64,000 nucleotides of DNA from Lucinisca nassula (lineage: Eukaryota; Mollusca; Bivalvia; Lucinida; Lucinidae). Under the pieces are notes generated by a model that made no database searches, was not told the origin of the DNA, and was given only the letters and a program-made list of their open reading frames with translations. The stretch lies in the NCBI GenBank assembly GCA_963580285.1, contig OY757026.1:88510651-88574650 (forward strand), read 5' to 3'. The number at the start of each line of letters is the position of its first letter. Position 1 is the stretch's first letter. Shown one piece after another: positions 32,740 to 44,600 of this stretch. The position numbers and the translations under genes are program-made.

Positions 32740-33560
32740 TCAAAGTTCAAAGTCAAGGTCACGGGTCAAGATTTTTGGTTTGAGTGGGAAGCCCTTGGCA
32801 CAAGGAACTTACATGGGAAATATGAAGGCGCTATCTTAAACGGTTCAAAAGTTATGAACAATTTTATTTGTTCTTTGAAGTAGGTCAAAGGTCAAGGTCA
32901 TGGTCAAATTTTTTGCATGAATGTAAAGCTCTTATCACAAAGAACCTACATGCCAAATATGAAGGCTCTATCCCAAATGGTTAGAAAAATATGACCAAAA
33001 TGTAAATTTTTACTTTTAAGTAGGTCAAAGGTCAAGGTCACATGTCAAAATTTTTGCATGAATGTAAAGCTCTTGTTACAAGGACATGCCAAATATGAAG
33101 GCTGTATCCCAAACGGTTAAAAAGTTATGACCAATGTTAACTTTTTCTTTTATGTAGGTCAAAGGTCACAGGTCAAAATTGTGTGTGTGAATATAAAGCT
33201 CTTGTCACAAGGAACCTACATGCAAAATATGAAGGCTGTATCTCAAATTGTTCAAAAGTTATGACCAAAATGTTATTTTTTATTTCAAGTAGGTCAAAGG
33301 TCAAAGTCAAGGTCACAGGTCAAATGTTTAATGTAAAGCTTTTGTCACAAGGAACATACATGCCAAATATGAAGGCTGTATTTAAGCGGTTCAAAGTTAT
33401 GACCAATGTTATTTTTTTCTTTTAAGTAAGTCAAAGGTCAATGTCAAGGTTTTTTTTGCATGAATGTGAAGCTCTTGTCACAAGGAACCTTCATGCCAAA
33501 TATGAATACTCTACCTCCAGAAGTTCAAAAGTAATGACCAACGTTAATGTTGTCCACGTA
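32740..33560. repeat. Tandem array, unit about 130-140 bp, with AGGTCA direct repeats
   Basis: Six to seven units share AAGGAACCTACATGCCAAAT and a GTTCAAAAGTTATGACCAA block. The junction of each unit carries AGGTCAAAGGTCAAGGTCA or a close variant (32883, 33022, 33155, 33291, about 33427). No conserved frame. It starts right after unique sequence beyond the DIRS element. Confidence 0.9.
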
Positions 33561-33686
33561 CAAACCAAGACAGGGCAAAAACAATATGTCCCCGCTATCG
33601 CTACCGGGGACATAAAAACAGAAATAATAAAAAAAAAACAGAAAAGAACATGTAAAGCAGACTTCTAATAGCAAATTTTCAGAACT

Positions 33687-33832
33687 TTTTTTTTTTGGTT
33701 GTGACCTTGGTTTTACGGTCCTTTCAAGATTATTTCACTCATATCGAGCCGATCGTTAATCAGTAGCGGGCGAAAACCGGAGTACCCGGAGAAAAACCAC
33801 CTGACTTTCCGTTGCAGAACTTGGCGTCTCAC
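33687..33832 (-). mobile_element. tRNA-Lys-like SINE, 5'-truncated, 13 bp target duplication
   Basis: Inverted body (GTTTTACGGTCCTTTCAAGA, GAGCCGATCGTTAATCAG, GTTGCAGAACTTGGCGTCTC) with a poly-T end. AATTTTCAGAACT occurs at 33674-33686 and 33833-33845 on either side, proving insertion by target-primed copying. The tRNA head is missing. Confidence 0.93.
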
Positions 33833-33894
33833 AATTTTCAGAACTGTACGTATGTTTTTACGCTCATAAGGTCCGTGTGAAGATCAACATGTGA

Positions 33895-34365
33895 AAAATA
33901 GAAGTGGAGGCGATGATCAGGAATTGATACAATTAACCCACAGCTCCCATCAGAGACACCAAAGGGAAAGAAACACAAACATAAAACAACAGACCCTAAT
34001 AATGGAAACACCAATAGCGGAACGCCAAAAGGACAGTTACTTTCCCACAAAATGGCCAATAGGCTATCCAAAATTAAATAATATAAGCGACACAAACACT
34101 CAAAGACAATCCATAACAAAAAATAAACCGCGACAGAAGAACCGGGGGGGGGGGGGGGGGGCTTAAATCGATTTTGCGTGGCCACAATCCTCACCCTTAC
34201 TTCCGTTGCGATTAAGACAAATATTTTGTTAAGTCCGCATGAAGGCCTTCTAACTCAACAGTGCAACATCTCCGTGAACACAAAAATCAAACAACCACAG
34301 AGGCGAGACAACGGTGAGGACTCGACAGCAAGAAATGCTGGAGCAAAAGAAAACCGACAGTTAGA
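33895..34365 (-). mobile_element. Penelope-like 3' tail, solo copy
   Basis: Minus strand starts at the terminal GAAGTGGAGGCGATGATCAG, passes CACCAAAGGGAAAGAAACAC and reaches GAAAACCGACAGTTAGACG. The usual CGCCTTGGAACGGTCA stretch is replaced by an 18-base G run at 34145-34162. Confidence 0.8.
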
Positions 34366-34660
34366 CGATCACGTGAACAAGTCCGTAAAATGAAGCCCCC
34401 CCCCCCCCCCTAAACCCCACTTTATATAGAGAAAACTGGGGTTTATGGGCATTTACATTATTTTTCTTATTTCTGCTCCAAGATATATGTTGTGGGTACT
34501 CGTTAGAACCGCCTTATTGAGGCGGTTCTATCGAGTACTCTCACCAATGTTTTGAGGAGAAATAAGAAAATTATCGAGGATTTTCATCAGAAAAGTAGCC
34601 ATTCTTGAGATGTGAAAAATGCACTATGTGGCACTGGGGTGTTATCGTAATGTCCGAAAT
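34366..34660. mobile_element. GAAAACACGCC-type fold-back MITE, copy 1
   Basis: TAAACCCCACTTTATATAGA, TTTTTCTTATTTCTGCTCCA and the stem GTGGGTACTCGTTAGAACCG/CGGTTCTATCGAGTACTC, then the inverse AATAAGAAAATTATCG. It ends in a GGGTGTTATCGTAATG form that defines a subfamily with the copies at 36.17 and 50.55 kb. A C run (34396-34411) is near the left end. Confidence 0.75.
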
Positions 34661-34689
34661 TCAACTTTGCACCACCATGAAATAGATGT

Positions 34690-35095
34690 GATAATATAAG
34701 AATCTTATATGGGTGTGAGGGGTGGATTGAAAAATCCGTCCCGAGGGACTGTCCGGCATCACGAGGCTTGCCGAGTGATGCCGGACAGTGATCCCGAGGG
34801 ACGGATTTTTCTATCCACCCCTCACACCCATATTGGATTCTTTTTCTTGCATACCTTCCATTTCTATTGCGAATTTTTAATGCTGCCGTCACTTCGGTTA
34901 CCGACGTCCGCCATTTTGTGATGACATGACAGGAATGTTTAGTGACGTCACGCATGACGACGTCGCACATGAGGTTGTAATCAACCAGTGCATTTATCAA
35001 ACACGCGATCATATTCGATTTGGGTCAGAACATAAATTTCTATCCCAGGGTAAAATCACGGATTTCCTTGTCTGGTGTGCAAGAATATCCTTCCT
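34690..35095. mobile_element. Fold-back MITE, GGATGGA...CCGTCC family, copy 2
   Basis: Arms around CCGTCCCGAGGGACTGTCCG and its inverse with ATCACGAGGCTTGCCGAGTG at the tip; flanks ATATGGGTGTGAGGGGTGGA and TCCACCCCTCACACCCATAT. The trailing TAGTGACGTCACGC and AAATTTCTATCCCAGGGTAA match the copy at 13960. Confidence 0.8.
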
Positions 35096-35102
35096 CACAA
35101 CG

Positions 35103-35283
35103 TTAACCCTTGCCCAGCTGAATATTTTAATCTGCCACACCCACTAGCAATAATAAACTATTTCACATTCTGAATGACAAACAATGTGGATCCTGGTCAG
35201 ATAGCTTCTTCAGAAGCCATCTGATCTGGATCTATATTGTTTGAAAAATAAGGCATATCCGGGCTCAGCAGGACAAGAGTTAA
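35103..35283. mobile_element. TTAA-flanked MITE, copy 4
   Basis: TTAACCCTTGCCCAGCTGAA and CAGCAGGACAAGAGTTAA at the ends; central stem AGATAGCTTCTTCAGAAGCCATCT. Confidence 0.88.
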
Positions 35284-36164
35284 CAGGTCCATATAATAAA
35301 CAACCTATAAAACCCATTGTATAGAGAGATAACTGGGGCTTATACAGTTCATTTATATTATTTATTACACCGTATTTTCTTATTTCAGCTACAAAAACAT
35401 AAGGGACACAAGGTATACCTTTGTAAATCCAACTTTTCTCTAAAGGAATATGTTCTATAAAAGGGTTATCATTTGGGAGCAAAGAATACACCACAGAACT
35501 GAAAAGTATGGAATGTACAAGTATTTCTGTGTCATACTAGCTAGTTTCGGCCGATAAGGCATCATCAATTACCCTCAAATATTTTCAAATCTTCACAATG
35601 AAATCAGTGATCCCAAAAGACAAGAAAATACAAACTACACTATTATGAAGGACAGGGAGACTTTTAACGGCCGCCCACCAACTGTAGTGACCTTAAATAT
35701 GTTCTTTAAACGGGTTATCCTTTGGAAGCAAAGAATACAACACAGAACTGAAAAGCATGGAGTGTCCAAGTATTTCTGGGCACACCAGCTAGTTTCGGCC
35801 AATTGAGCATCATCAGTGGCCATCAAAATTTTCAAATCGCTACAATGGAATCAGTGATCCCAAAGGACAAGAGCATGCAAATTACACTATGATGAAGAGA
35901 CTTTTTTTCGGCCTACACACATTCCCGTAAAGTGTATTCGTTACAGTTACTTACTAACTTCATGATAAATATTTTCTTCTGTTCTGCTACAGCATACATT
36001 AAAGGAGTTCGTTTTAATAAGCCCTTATTACAGTGGGTTTAAGGAGTACCCACAATGTATGTTATAAGAACAAAATGAACATAATGAAAGTGCGATATGG
36101 CTTCGTAAATCACTTCGATATAAAATGAGGTTTAACAAGGCTACTTATTGCATAAACTGGTTAA

Positions 36165-36450
36165 CATCACGTGAACAGGTCCGTGAAATGAGTACCCCCT
36201 AAACCCCAATTTATATAGAGGAAACTGGGGTTTACGGGGGTATAAATTCATTTTCTTATTTCTGCTACAAGAGATAGGTTGTGGGTACTTGTTAGAACCG
36301 CCTCAATGAAGCGCTTCTAACATGCACCCAAAACCTATATACGAAGCAAAAACAAACAAAATATAACAGATTTTCACCAGAAAAGCATCCATTTTGGGGA
36401 TGTGAAAAAATGCACTATGTCGCATGGGTGTGTTATCGTAACGGCGTGAT
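36165..36450. mobile_element. GAAAACACGCC-type fold-back MITE, copy 2
   Basis: CACGTGAACAGGTCCGTGAA, CCTAAACCCCAATTTATATA, TTGTGGGTACTTGTTAGAAC and GGTGTGTTATCGTAACG in the same order as the copies at 34366 and 50545. The central stem is imperfect. Confidence 0.7.
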
Positions 36451-36711
36451 GAAATGCAATTCTGATGAATGTCGCTTACGAAAGTGACAGTATATTTATT
36501 AATATATATTTATCTATAATTTAGAGCAGAAATAAGAAAATCAGGTTCATCATAGTGTAGTTTGTATTTTCTTGTCATCTGGGATCATTGATTCCTCTGA
36601 GTTTTGCAACTGATGAGGCCTTATTGACCGAAACTAGTTAGGCTGACCTAAAAATAATTGGACGTCCCAGAATATCTTAGTTCTGCAGTGTATTCGGATA
36701 ACATGAAGCAA

Positions 36712-37290
36712 CTAGACTCTAATGGAAACATCAAAAGCGGAAAGCCAAAAGGAAAGTTAAATGGCTAATTGGCTATCCAACATGATATAATACACGCGAT
36801 ACACACACTGAAAGACAAATCATAACAAAAATAAACCACGACAGAAGAACCGCCTTGGAACGGTCAATGAAACGAATTTCACTGGGAGGGCGGGGTGGGG
36901 ACGGGCTTCAATCGATTTGACGTGGCCACAATCTTCGCCCTTATTTCCGTCGCAATCTAGACAAATAATTTGTTCAGTCCGAACTCATCAGTTCAACATC
37001 TCCGTGAACAGAATAATCAAACAACCAGAGAGATGAAACAACGGTGAGGACTCGAGAGCAAGAAACCACTGAAATGCTGGAGCAAAAGAAGACCAACAGT
37101 TAGACTCCGATGGGCCCGACCAGAGACAGAGCATCAGGCATCAACCAACATAACTTAAAATTAGAAACTCTCAAATTCTCAGTAAGCCTTTACGATGGAA
37201 CCGTCATAGAATCTGAGGCCCGACCCACCGGCGTGCAATTAAAAATGGAAGCAAAGTTGTCAACCGTGATTGAGTTATCTACCATGCATG
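36712..37290 (-). mobile_element. Penelope-like element, 3' tail plus last codons
   Basis: The minus strand runs from the tail (CTTTCCTTTTGGCTTTCCGC, CCAAGGCGGTTCTTCTGTCG) to the end of the protein (a CACGCCGGTGGGTCGGGCCT block near 37220). Coding similarity stops near 37290 where a family-A fragment begins. Confidence 0.75.
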
Positions 37291-37299
37291 GATGGATGG

Positions 37300-37385
37300 G
37301 TAGATGATTTGAGGTTTACCGTCACTGTCAACACTGTATAGGTCATTTTGGAGACATTGCTTTCAATTTTGTGGGACTTTTACCG
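37300..37385 (-). mobile_element. SINE-like family A, short 3' fragment
   Basis: TTGAGGTTTACCGTCACTGT and GGAGACATTGCTTTCAATTT are the inverted tail; it ends at GACTTTTACC. 37.39-37.98 kb beyond shows no gene. Confidence 0.7.
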
Positions 37386-37984
37386 AAGGCATCGGCCGAT
37401 GTCGTCCGTTACATCGGACTCATGTCCGACTATAGGTAACGCGTATACGAGCACATGTTGTTGTTGTTGTTGTTGTCAGCGGCATTGCCTGTGAAAAAAG
37501 TTGAAGTGATTCAATTTTCTCGCGAGACGCGAGAATTCCGGTGAGACGCACTGCATGACTGTCAGTTTTTTTTATTTATTTTCTTTTGTCGATCTTAAAT
37601 GCTGCCTACTTATATACCTATGTGTTACTGTGGCGTATCCGACCAAATAAAAATAAATAAATAGATAAAACTGTAAATTGGGGTTTTCAAAAACGTCACG
37701 ATGACTGCTTCTCTATTATTGATCCATGTTGCAGAGACGCTTATTGCATTTTCATAGACGAACTGTCTGACAGTTGGCGCAAAATAAAAACATCAAGTAC
37801 CCGTCTTTTATTTACCTTCCGGCTGCGTTACTATTCGACAGCAACAACCTAGTTTTCTTTATTTCCATTATTTCCATGGTAATTCCGACTGGCTGTGTGT
37901 CATACTATCAAGCATGAAGTAATGCCTTGGAATTCATTTCTTTCTTTTACTGCAACACCCTCTCACGAGGATTACGTGCAGGTT

Positions 37985-38300
37985 TACATTACATGCACTC
38001 CAAGACGGCCCCCGGGGCTTGAAAAATATATGGGCTGATGCTTCCAAGCAAAGCTGAATCCGACCCGCACACGAGTACTGGTTAACCGCTTAGAGGAACT
38101 TAGCCTGCCCAGTCCCACATAAAGCGGTGCGAGTCGGACCCGTCCATGCTTAAACCCTATTGGTTTCATTAGGTGGCAGGGCTTGAGATGTCATTTCATC
38201 CCAATATCGGGTAAAAGTCGCACAAAATTGGAAGCAACATTTCCAAAATGACCTTAACAGTGGTAGGTGAGACGTTAAAACTCAAATCAAACAAATACAC
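37985..38300 (+). mobile_element. SINE-like family A, full-length copy
   Basis: CGGGGCTTGAAAAATATATG, AGTACTGGTTAACCGCTTAG, ATTAGGTGGCAGGGCTTGAG and a GAGACGTTAAAACTCAAATC tail. Confidence 0.82.
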
Positions 38301-38399
38301 TCCAGGTTTGCAGAATGAAAGGCTTGAAAGCCGACATAGTAATCATGTAATCTGCATTAACACTCGGGAGAGGGGTTGGCAGTAAAAAGAGATAGATAA

Positions 38400-38640
38400 T
38401 TTTGGTATGGATCTTTTACTTGCGCAGGGGATGGTTCTCCATGCACAGGGGCCTCCAGATAACGTCCCAATCCGAAAGACTGCACTTTGTGGCACTCATC
38501 CCTGCAAATGATGCCAGTGTAGCAGTTCGTACACCGCTGCCCGGCATTGAACCGGGGGCCTCTAGCATGATAGGCAAGTGAAGTCTTACCTCTGAGATAC
38601 CATGCTCCATAGGCAAACTGAGTTAATTCATTTTTTTTTT
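38400..38640 (-). mobile_element. tRNA-derived SINE with Asp/Ile-like head
   Basis: The minus strand has ATGGTATCTCAGAGGTAAGA (A-box region) and CCCCGGTTCAATGCCGGG (B-box region), then CAGTCTTTCGGATTGGGACG and CTGGAGGCCCCTGTGCATGG, an order common in mollusc tRNA-SINEs. The 104-codon frame running through it is a shadow of this repeat. Confidence 0.7.
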
Positions 38641-38874
38641 CAATCCATTCTGCCAATCGTGATCTTGTCACTTTCGCATTTCATTGTTTTTTTTCACATT
38701 TGTATAGGAAGCCAGTCTGTTCTGAGGGTATTGATTACTCCAAATTCAGGGTAACAGGTGATGGAAACAGCTTTCTCGGTTCTTTTTAAGTGTAGCTGTT
38801 AATGTGAATTTCTCCAAAAGCATCATTACCGAAAAATCATATGTAATTATGTACACATATTGTAGACAATTATG

Positions 38875-39128
38875 GCCCCTGCCCATCAGAGCTTGAAGAA
38901 ATAGAAGGGCTGCATGATGTTTCCACGCAGAGCTGAAACCGACCGCACATGAGTACTGGTAAACAAACCGCTTAAAGGATCTAAGCCTTCCCAGGCAAAG
39001 CGGTGTGAGTAGGACCATCCATGCTTATAAACCCTATTGGTTTCATTCGATGGCAAGGACTGAGATGTCATTTCATCTCAATGCCGGGTAAAAATGTGAA
39101 ACAACATCTCCAAAATGACCTATACAGT
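38875..39128 (+). mobile_element. SINE-like family A, copy lacking the last tail bases
   Basis: CCTGCCCATCAGAGCTTGAA, GTTTCCACGCAGAGCTGAAA and TTTCATCTCAATGCCGGGTA; stops at CTATACAGTGTT. The region 39.13-40.17 kb to its right has long minus-strand frames (39460-40013) that match no family I recognise and may be decayed coding DNA. Confidence 0.8.
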
Positions 39129-40179
39129 GTTAGTTTAGTTTAAATAGAGGTTATTCCAGTTTTTGTATTGAAGTACGGGATTTCTTTCCTGAGGGGGTAT
39201 AAATCTGATAAATAAACGAGTGCATAGTTGAACATGTTGAATGTGTATATTACATTTTATCTTTCGATTAATTTTTATTGGTTCAATGACAGTATTTTCT
39301 TTTAACAGAAAACTTATGACTATCACCCCATTTGAACCCCAGCCATTACCTGTCATTCAATCACACTGATGAATACACTCAGAAATCAATTTCCAATTTC
39401 ATGATCAGCCGCCATTTTATCTGGTATTTGTGAACGCGGGAAGGATTTTTTTGCGTAATTCAGAGTTGATAATATTGTTTTGGAGTGGAAACTAGAATTA
39501 ATAATTTCATTTGACGATAAGGAATATATCCCCGATGAACTGAATCAATACCAAGGTAAGAAAGCAGAATAATTTGGTAATTTGCCTGATGCTGTACAGC
39601 AGACCAGCTGATTTGCCTATTAATAGATGATGGTCTTAGTCTAATCATGAACGGAAACTGTGGCAAATGAGTATAATGGATGACAAACTCGATTGATAGC
39701 CTTTCGTACAGCAGACTCATTATCTGGAGGAAGAAGAGAGCAGTTAGAGCCTGACTTGGAACCAACGGCGATAGATCAGGACACATCCATAAAAGACAAG
39801 TTGCATGTCATTTGTAAACATTGTCAGTTGAAGAAGTGTTTCTTTGACATGCCTCTTGTGTACCCTTAAGGCAGCTAATTTGATTTGGATCTGTTCATGG
39901 ACAACCAGATTGAGACAGATGTTCGTACGACCCTGCAGAGCCCAGCACATGACTGGTAGATGTAGATGACTTGGTGAACAGACAAATTTACTGTCCATGG
40001 GACCTGAACTCATTCATCATGCCAGAAAGTATTTGTAATTCAGATAAAGAGAAAAGATGGGAAAATGGGGATAATATTTTTGATTATTTGAAAAAGATAT
40101 TATGGATACCCATGAAATGCTATGTTGTGACTGTTCCATCAAGTACCCACAACATTCCTTTTTATCTCACCTTTCACGT

Positions 40180-41400
40180 AGTGACAAGGTGAGCTTTTGT
40201 GATCACTTTTCATCCGTCGTCCATGCGTGCGTCCGTAAACAAGTCTTCAAACGACATCTCCTCCATCTCATCACTGATCGGATTTTGACCAAACTTCACA
40301 GGAATGATCCTTAGACCGGAACCATTTGAACAACTTTGAAAGGGGTCCACGCTTTCAAAGTTGTTCAAATGGGTCCGGTCCATTGCAGATCTAGGTCACT
40401 GGAGCCAAAAATAGATTTTTTTTTCACTGAAAACTTGAAAAATCTTCTTTTCTGAAACCACAAGGCCCAGGTCTTTGGCCCTTTGGTTTTTTCATAGGCT
40501 AACATGTATACATGTATAGGGAAAATATTTAAAAATCTTTTTCTCTGAAACCACAAGGTCCAGGTCTTTGATACTTGGTATGAAGCTTCATCTAGTGGAC
40601 CTCTACCAAGATTGTTTAAACCAAAGCCCTGGGGCCAAAAATGCCCCCCTCCCAGGGGCCTTTGGTTTTACATAGGCTTATATAGGGAATTTTTTAAAAA
40701 ATCTTCTTCTCTGAAACCGAACGCCCAGTTCTTTGACATTTGGTGTGAAGCTTCATATAGTGAACCTCTATCAAAAGTTTCACAATATAGGCCTAGTGCA
40801 ATAAATGCCTCCGCCCTGGGGGCCTTCGGTTTTACATAGGCTTTTATAGGGAATCTTCTTCTCTAAAACCGCATAGCCAAGGTCTTTGATATTTGGTATG
40901 AAGCTTCATCTAGTGGACTGCTACCAAGATTGTTCAAATTATAGTCCTGGGGCCAAAAATGCCCCCGTCCCGGGGGCTTTTGGTTTTACATAGGCTAATA
41001 TATGGAAAATCTTTAAAAATCTTCTTCTCTGAAATGGCAAGGCCCAGGTCTTTTCGTATTTCGCTTGAAGCTTCATCTAGTCAACCTCTACCAAGATTGT
41101 TCAAATCATAGCCCTTGGGCCAAAAATGCCTCCGCCCTGGGGCCCTTCTGTTTTACATTGACTTCTATAGGGTAATTAAAAAACATCTTCTACTCTGAAA
41201 CTGCAAGGCCCAGGTATTTGATATTTGGTGTGAAGCTTCATCTAGTGGACCTCTATCAAAATTGTTCAAATTATAGCCCTAGGAAATAGAAGTCAAGGCA
41301 ATGAAAACACTTGGAATATTCTTGTCTGAAAGCAGAAGACCAAGGTCTTTGATAACTGACATGAAGCTTCGTCTTGTTGATTTCTACCACGATTATTCAA
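40180..41400. repeat. Tandem repeat, unit about 165-170 bp, array 1
   Basis: Opens with GACAAGGTGAGCTTTTGTGA and CATCCGTCGTCCATGCGTGC, then units with GAAGCTTCATCTAGTGGACC, CAAGATTGTTCAAATTATAG and TGGGGCCAAAAATGCCCCC. At least five units, decaying towards 41.4 kb. This opening is common in front of such arrays in molluscs. Confidence 0.9.
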
Positions 41401-41599
41401 ATTTGATATACATATTTATTTCACAATTTCTGTAACATGCAATACATATATACATACAATAATAATTCATAGGAACGAAAGCTTACAGTGTTGATGGGGA
41501 CATGAATTCATTGTATGCTAGTGGACTCTTCAACTGCCATATGTTGGACAAGTCCATTTGTCATATAAGGGGGTCAGGCATATTTTGTTTTGTTTTTAT

Positions 41600-42470
41600 T
41601 AGCTCACCTGTCATGTAATCACGAGGTGAGCTTTTGGGATCAGTTTTCGTCTGTCGTGCGTCTGTCCTTACGTAAACAATTTCTTCAAACCACATCTCCT
41701 CCTTACCAATGATCGGATTTTCGACCAAACTTCATAGGAATGATTCTTAGGCGGTTCCCTTTCAGAAGTGTTCAAATGGTTCCAGTCCGCAGATCAAGGT
41801 CACGGGAGCCAACAACAGATGTTTTTAATGAAAACTTAAAAAATAGTCTCCGCTGAAACCAGGCCTTCGATAGTTCGTGTGTAGCTTCATCAAGTGGACC
41901 TCTGCCAAGATTGTTCAAATTATAGTCCTGGGGCCAAAAATTCCCCTGCCCCGGGGCCCTTTGTTTTTACATAGTCTTACGTAGGGAAAAGCTTTAAAAA
42001 TCTTCTTGTCTGAAACCAGAAGGCTCAGGTGTTTGATCAGAAGCCTCCCTGGTGTAGTGGTTATGCTACCCCCCTTGTAAACCAGGGATCGCAGGATCGA
42101 TCCCGGGCTTCTTCAGACTTTCGGATGAGTCTTTAAACCGTCTCCATATGACTTTCGCTGTTGGTAGGATGTAAAACTCAAACACACACTCATTCAGGTG
42201 TTTGATATTTGGTATGAAGCTTCGTCTTGTGGACCTCTATCAAGATTGTTCAAATTATAGCTCTGGGGCCAAAAATGCCCCACCCTGGGGCCGCTTGGTT
42301 TTACACTGACTTATATAGCAAAAATCTAAAATAAAATCTTCTCCAGACCTCTGAAACTGCAAGGCCCAGGTCTTTGAAATTTGGTGTGTAGCTTCATCTA
42401 TTGTACCTCTACCAAGATTGTTCAAATTATGGCCCTGGGGCCAAACATGCCACCGCCACATTGAACTTCA
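41600..42470. repeat. Tandem repeat, unit about 165-170 bp, array 2, with SINE insert
   Basis: The same opening (CACGAGGTGAGCTTTTGGGA near 41621) and units at about 41890, 42210 and 42390. A tRNA-SINE (42038-42193) lies within one unit. Confidence 0.88.
42038..42193 (+). mobile_element. tRNA-derived SINE, CTTCTTCAGA type, copy 2, 13 bp target duplication
   Basis: GAAGCCTCCCTGGTGTAGTG and GCAGGATCGATCCCGGGCTT give A- and B-box regions; the end is GTAGGATGTAAAACTC with A/C-rich tail. TCAGGTGTTTGAT occurs at 42025-42037 and 42194-42206 on both sides, inside a tandem repeat unit. Confidence 0.93.
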
Positions 42471-43065
42471 TCTGCCAATCGGCCTCCCACTCTGCAAGTT
42501 GATCCAGGTCATCTTGTAAAATAAGACAGTCAGACGGAGAATATATACAGGACACATCATCAGCAAACAAACTGACTGATGGCCTGATATTATCAGTCAG
42601 ATCATTGATGAAAACCAAGAAGACCAGTCTAAGGACTGAACCTTGGGGGACTCCGGATAAAACAGGGACTGGATCAGATGCTTGGCCATCAAGTACAACT
42701 TGTTGTGAGCACCCAGAGAGCCATGAGCTTATCCACATATGTGTGGACCCACTTATCCCATAGTAGTCAAGTTTATATAATAGCCCTTTGTGAGGTACCT
42801 TCAACCTTGTCAAAGGCCTTGGCGAAGTCCATGATGATCGAGTCAGTCGGTTTGTGGCCACGATTTATGAATTTTATGGCCCCATCCAGATTGCCCACAA
42901 TGTCATGGTAAAATTGAACTACTTGCATTTCGCAAGACCTTAGACTTCGGAAACCATGTTTTAACCAGACTGGTGAAGGATTGTCTATGGATGTGTCACC
43001 AGTCTGACAGTCAGCAAGAATGCTCACAAAGGTTATACAGTCAGCAAGAATGCTCTCAGGTAAAG
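42470..43065 (-). pseudogene. Non-LTR retrotransposon RT fragment (Jockey/CR1-like)
   Basis: Two minus-strand frames overlap. 42773-43027 has WLKHGFRSLRSCEMQVVQFY and TDSIIMDFAKAFDKV. 42470-42861 has HKGLLYKLDYYGISGSTHMW, VLSGVPQGSVLRLVFLVFIN and SLFADDVSCIY. This is the order of RT motifs in LINEs of the Jockey/CR1 kind, with the catalytic FADD kept. A frameshift near 42830 and loss of both ends make it a relic. It would have copied LINE RNA at the target site. Confidence 0.88.
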
Positions 43066-43254
43066 CTATTCAGAACCAAAATGCTGTCTGTTTCAACAAG
43101 GGACGTAAGTTAAAGCTTATCCGTATCTGTATATTGGTAAAATGGTTTGTTGTCTCCAATTATTCACTTCCCCTCTAGTGTTCAGACTTCAGGTGGGTTA
43201 AAACACTATCATCTTTGCTTTTAAACATTTATTAACTGACCGGTAATGCTCATG

Positions 43255-44600
43255 TCCGTATCTAGGCTGTGCCTAAGTTCATATTATGGAAGAACGATTT
43301 TACGATATTGCGTGCTTAGGTAATTGTTTTTATATATTTTTCTGAATTTTTATACTAAGTCACATAAAATCGGGTTTCGATAGACCTAGTGCAGAATGCA
43401 GAAGAGATTTAAGTCTAACAATGAATTTGGAAATCATAACGAAAACATGCCTATACAAATACATTGAAAATTTTACCGCCAAAAAAACACTAAATTTTTA
43501 GATGAAATATTGTGATATTTTTCTTATTTCTGCTCAAAATATAGATTGTGTGTGCTCGTTAGAACCGCCTCATCGAGGCGGTTCTTAAGAGTACCCAAAA
43601 TCTATATTTTAGAGCAGAAATAAGAAAAATATGGTTTACCCCTGTAAACCCCAGTTTTACTATATAAAAGTGGGGTTCGAGGGGGTCAAAATTATATAGG
43701 TGTGTTTACATGATGTTAATCGGAATGACGTCTATAAAATTTTGATAAGGCTTTGCGTAGTTTAGGATGCCGATAGCTCTGATTAAGGAGTTTAGCAGTT
43801 AACAATTTATTACGAGTTTTGAAGTCAGTTACATGACTAGACACTCTGGCAAATCGAAATAACTACGAAATATAAACGCCATAGGATGCCGCACGAGGAA
43901 CATCACCATCCAAGAAAGGAAATTTTACAATCTCAAAATCAAAATCATCGCGTTTATCAAAAATTTTGCAAGAAAAAAATCCATCTTCAATAGATAGATG
44001 TAAATAAAAAACGGGGCCTCGGTATCAGAAGAATTTGCTTTATTTAACTGAAGTTCTGTTGGGTAAATTTGTCTGATCAAAGCATCGAAATAGGTATTGT
44101 CAATATTTAATAGCTCATCGAAATATCTCGAAGTCGAGCTAGAGGCTTCAATGATTTCAGATTGGTTTGCAACGGAAAGGAACATCATGAAGTCTCTTTC
44201 ATAACAAAACAAGAACAGATCAGCCACAAGGGGAGTATAATTTGTACCAATCGGAATACCCACAACTTGTTTAAATAACCTAGTACCAAATCTTATGTAA
44301 ATAATGTCAAGGAATAAGGTGAGGGCTTCACAAACTTTCTGACATTACCATAAAGTATAATTTTTATGCTATTCAGAAGTGAAAGAAACATTACATTACA
44401 CGCAAGATAGAGGGAGTCTTCCCTATGAAATGTCCACTTAATTAAATCATTAATTTTTTCTTTTATAAGACTTTGAGGAAGTGTAGTGTAAAGGATTGAA
44501 AAATCATAAGTAGACAGACTTGAAGCACGAAAACGTATTATTTAAAACCTCATTAGAATTTATAATAGATCAAAGCTGATTTCTCCCTTATCTTTCAAAA
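43255..44600 (-). pseudogene. Penelope-like RT, degraded copy 3 with a MITE insert
   Basis: The frame at 43925-44263 reads IPIGTNYTPLVADLFLFCYE, then SRYFDELLNIDNTYFDA, so the YLDD box is changed to YFDE and C-A-P is changed to Y-T-P. The C-terminal part runs down to about 43255 and the N-terminal part up to about 44598. A fold-back MITE (43440-43722) breaks it at AAATCAT/CGGAATGACGTC. The upper end abuts another PLE tail in the same direction. Confidence 0.85.
43440..43722. mobile_element. GAAAACACGCC-type fold-back MITE, copy 3, inside a PLE
   Basis: GAAAACATGCCTATACAAAT at the left and ATATAGGTGTGTTTACATGA at the right; stem GAACCGCCTCATCGAGGCGGTTC; TTTTTCTTATTTCTGCTCAA and inverse. Interrupts the RT pseudogene, so it is younger. 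Confidence 0.85.

Noticed and set aside
33838..34194. 118-codon hydrophobic frame, also seen at 12697, 16840, 44588 and 63040, resembling a membrane protein
   Set aside because: The same frame appears in every Penelope-like 3' tail and is broken differently in each. It is a compositional shadow of the tail, not a conserved gene.
38357..38671. 104-codon frame with a Cys-rich segment as a gene
   Set aside because: It coincides with a tRNA-SINE on the same strand; the Cys residues come from the SINE body.
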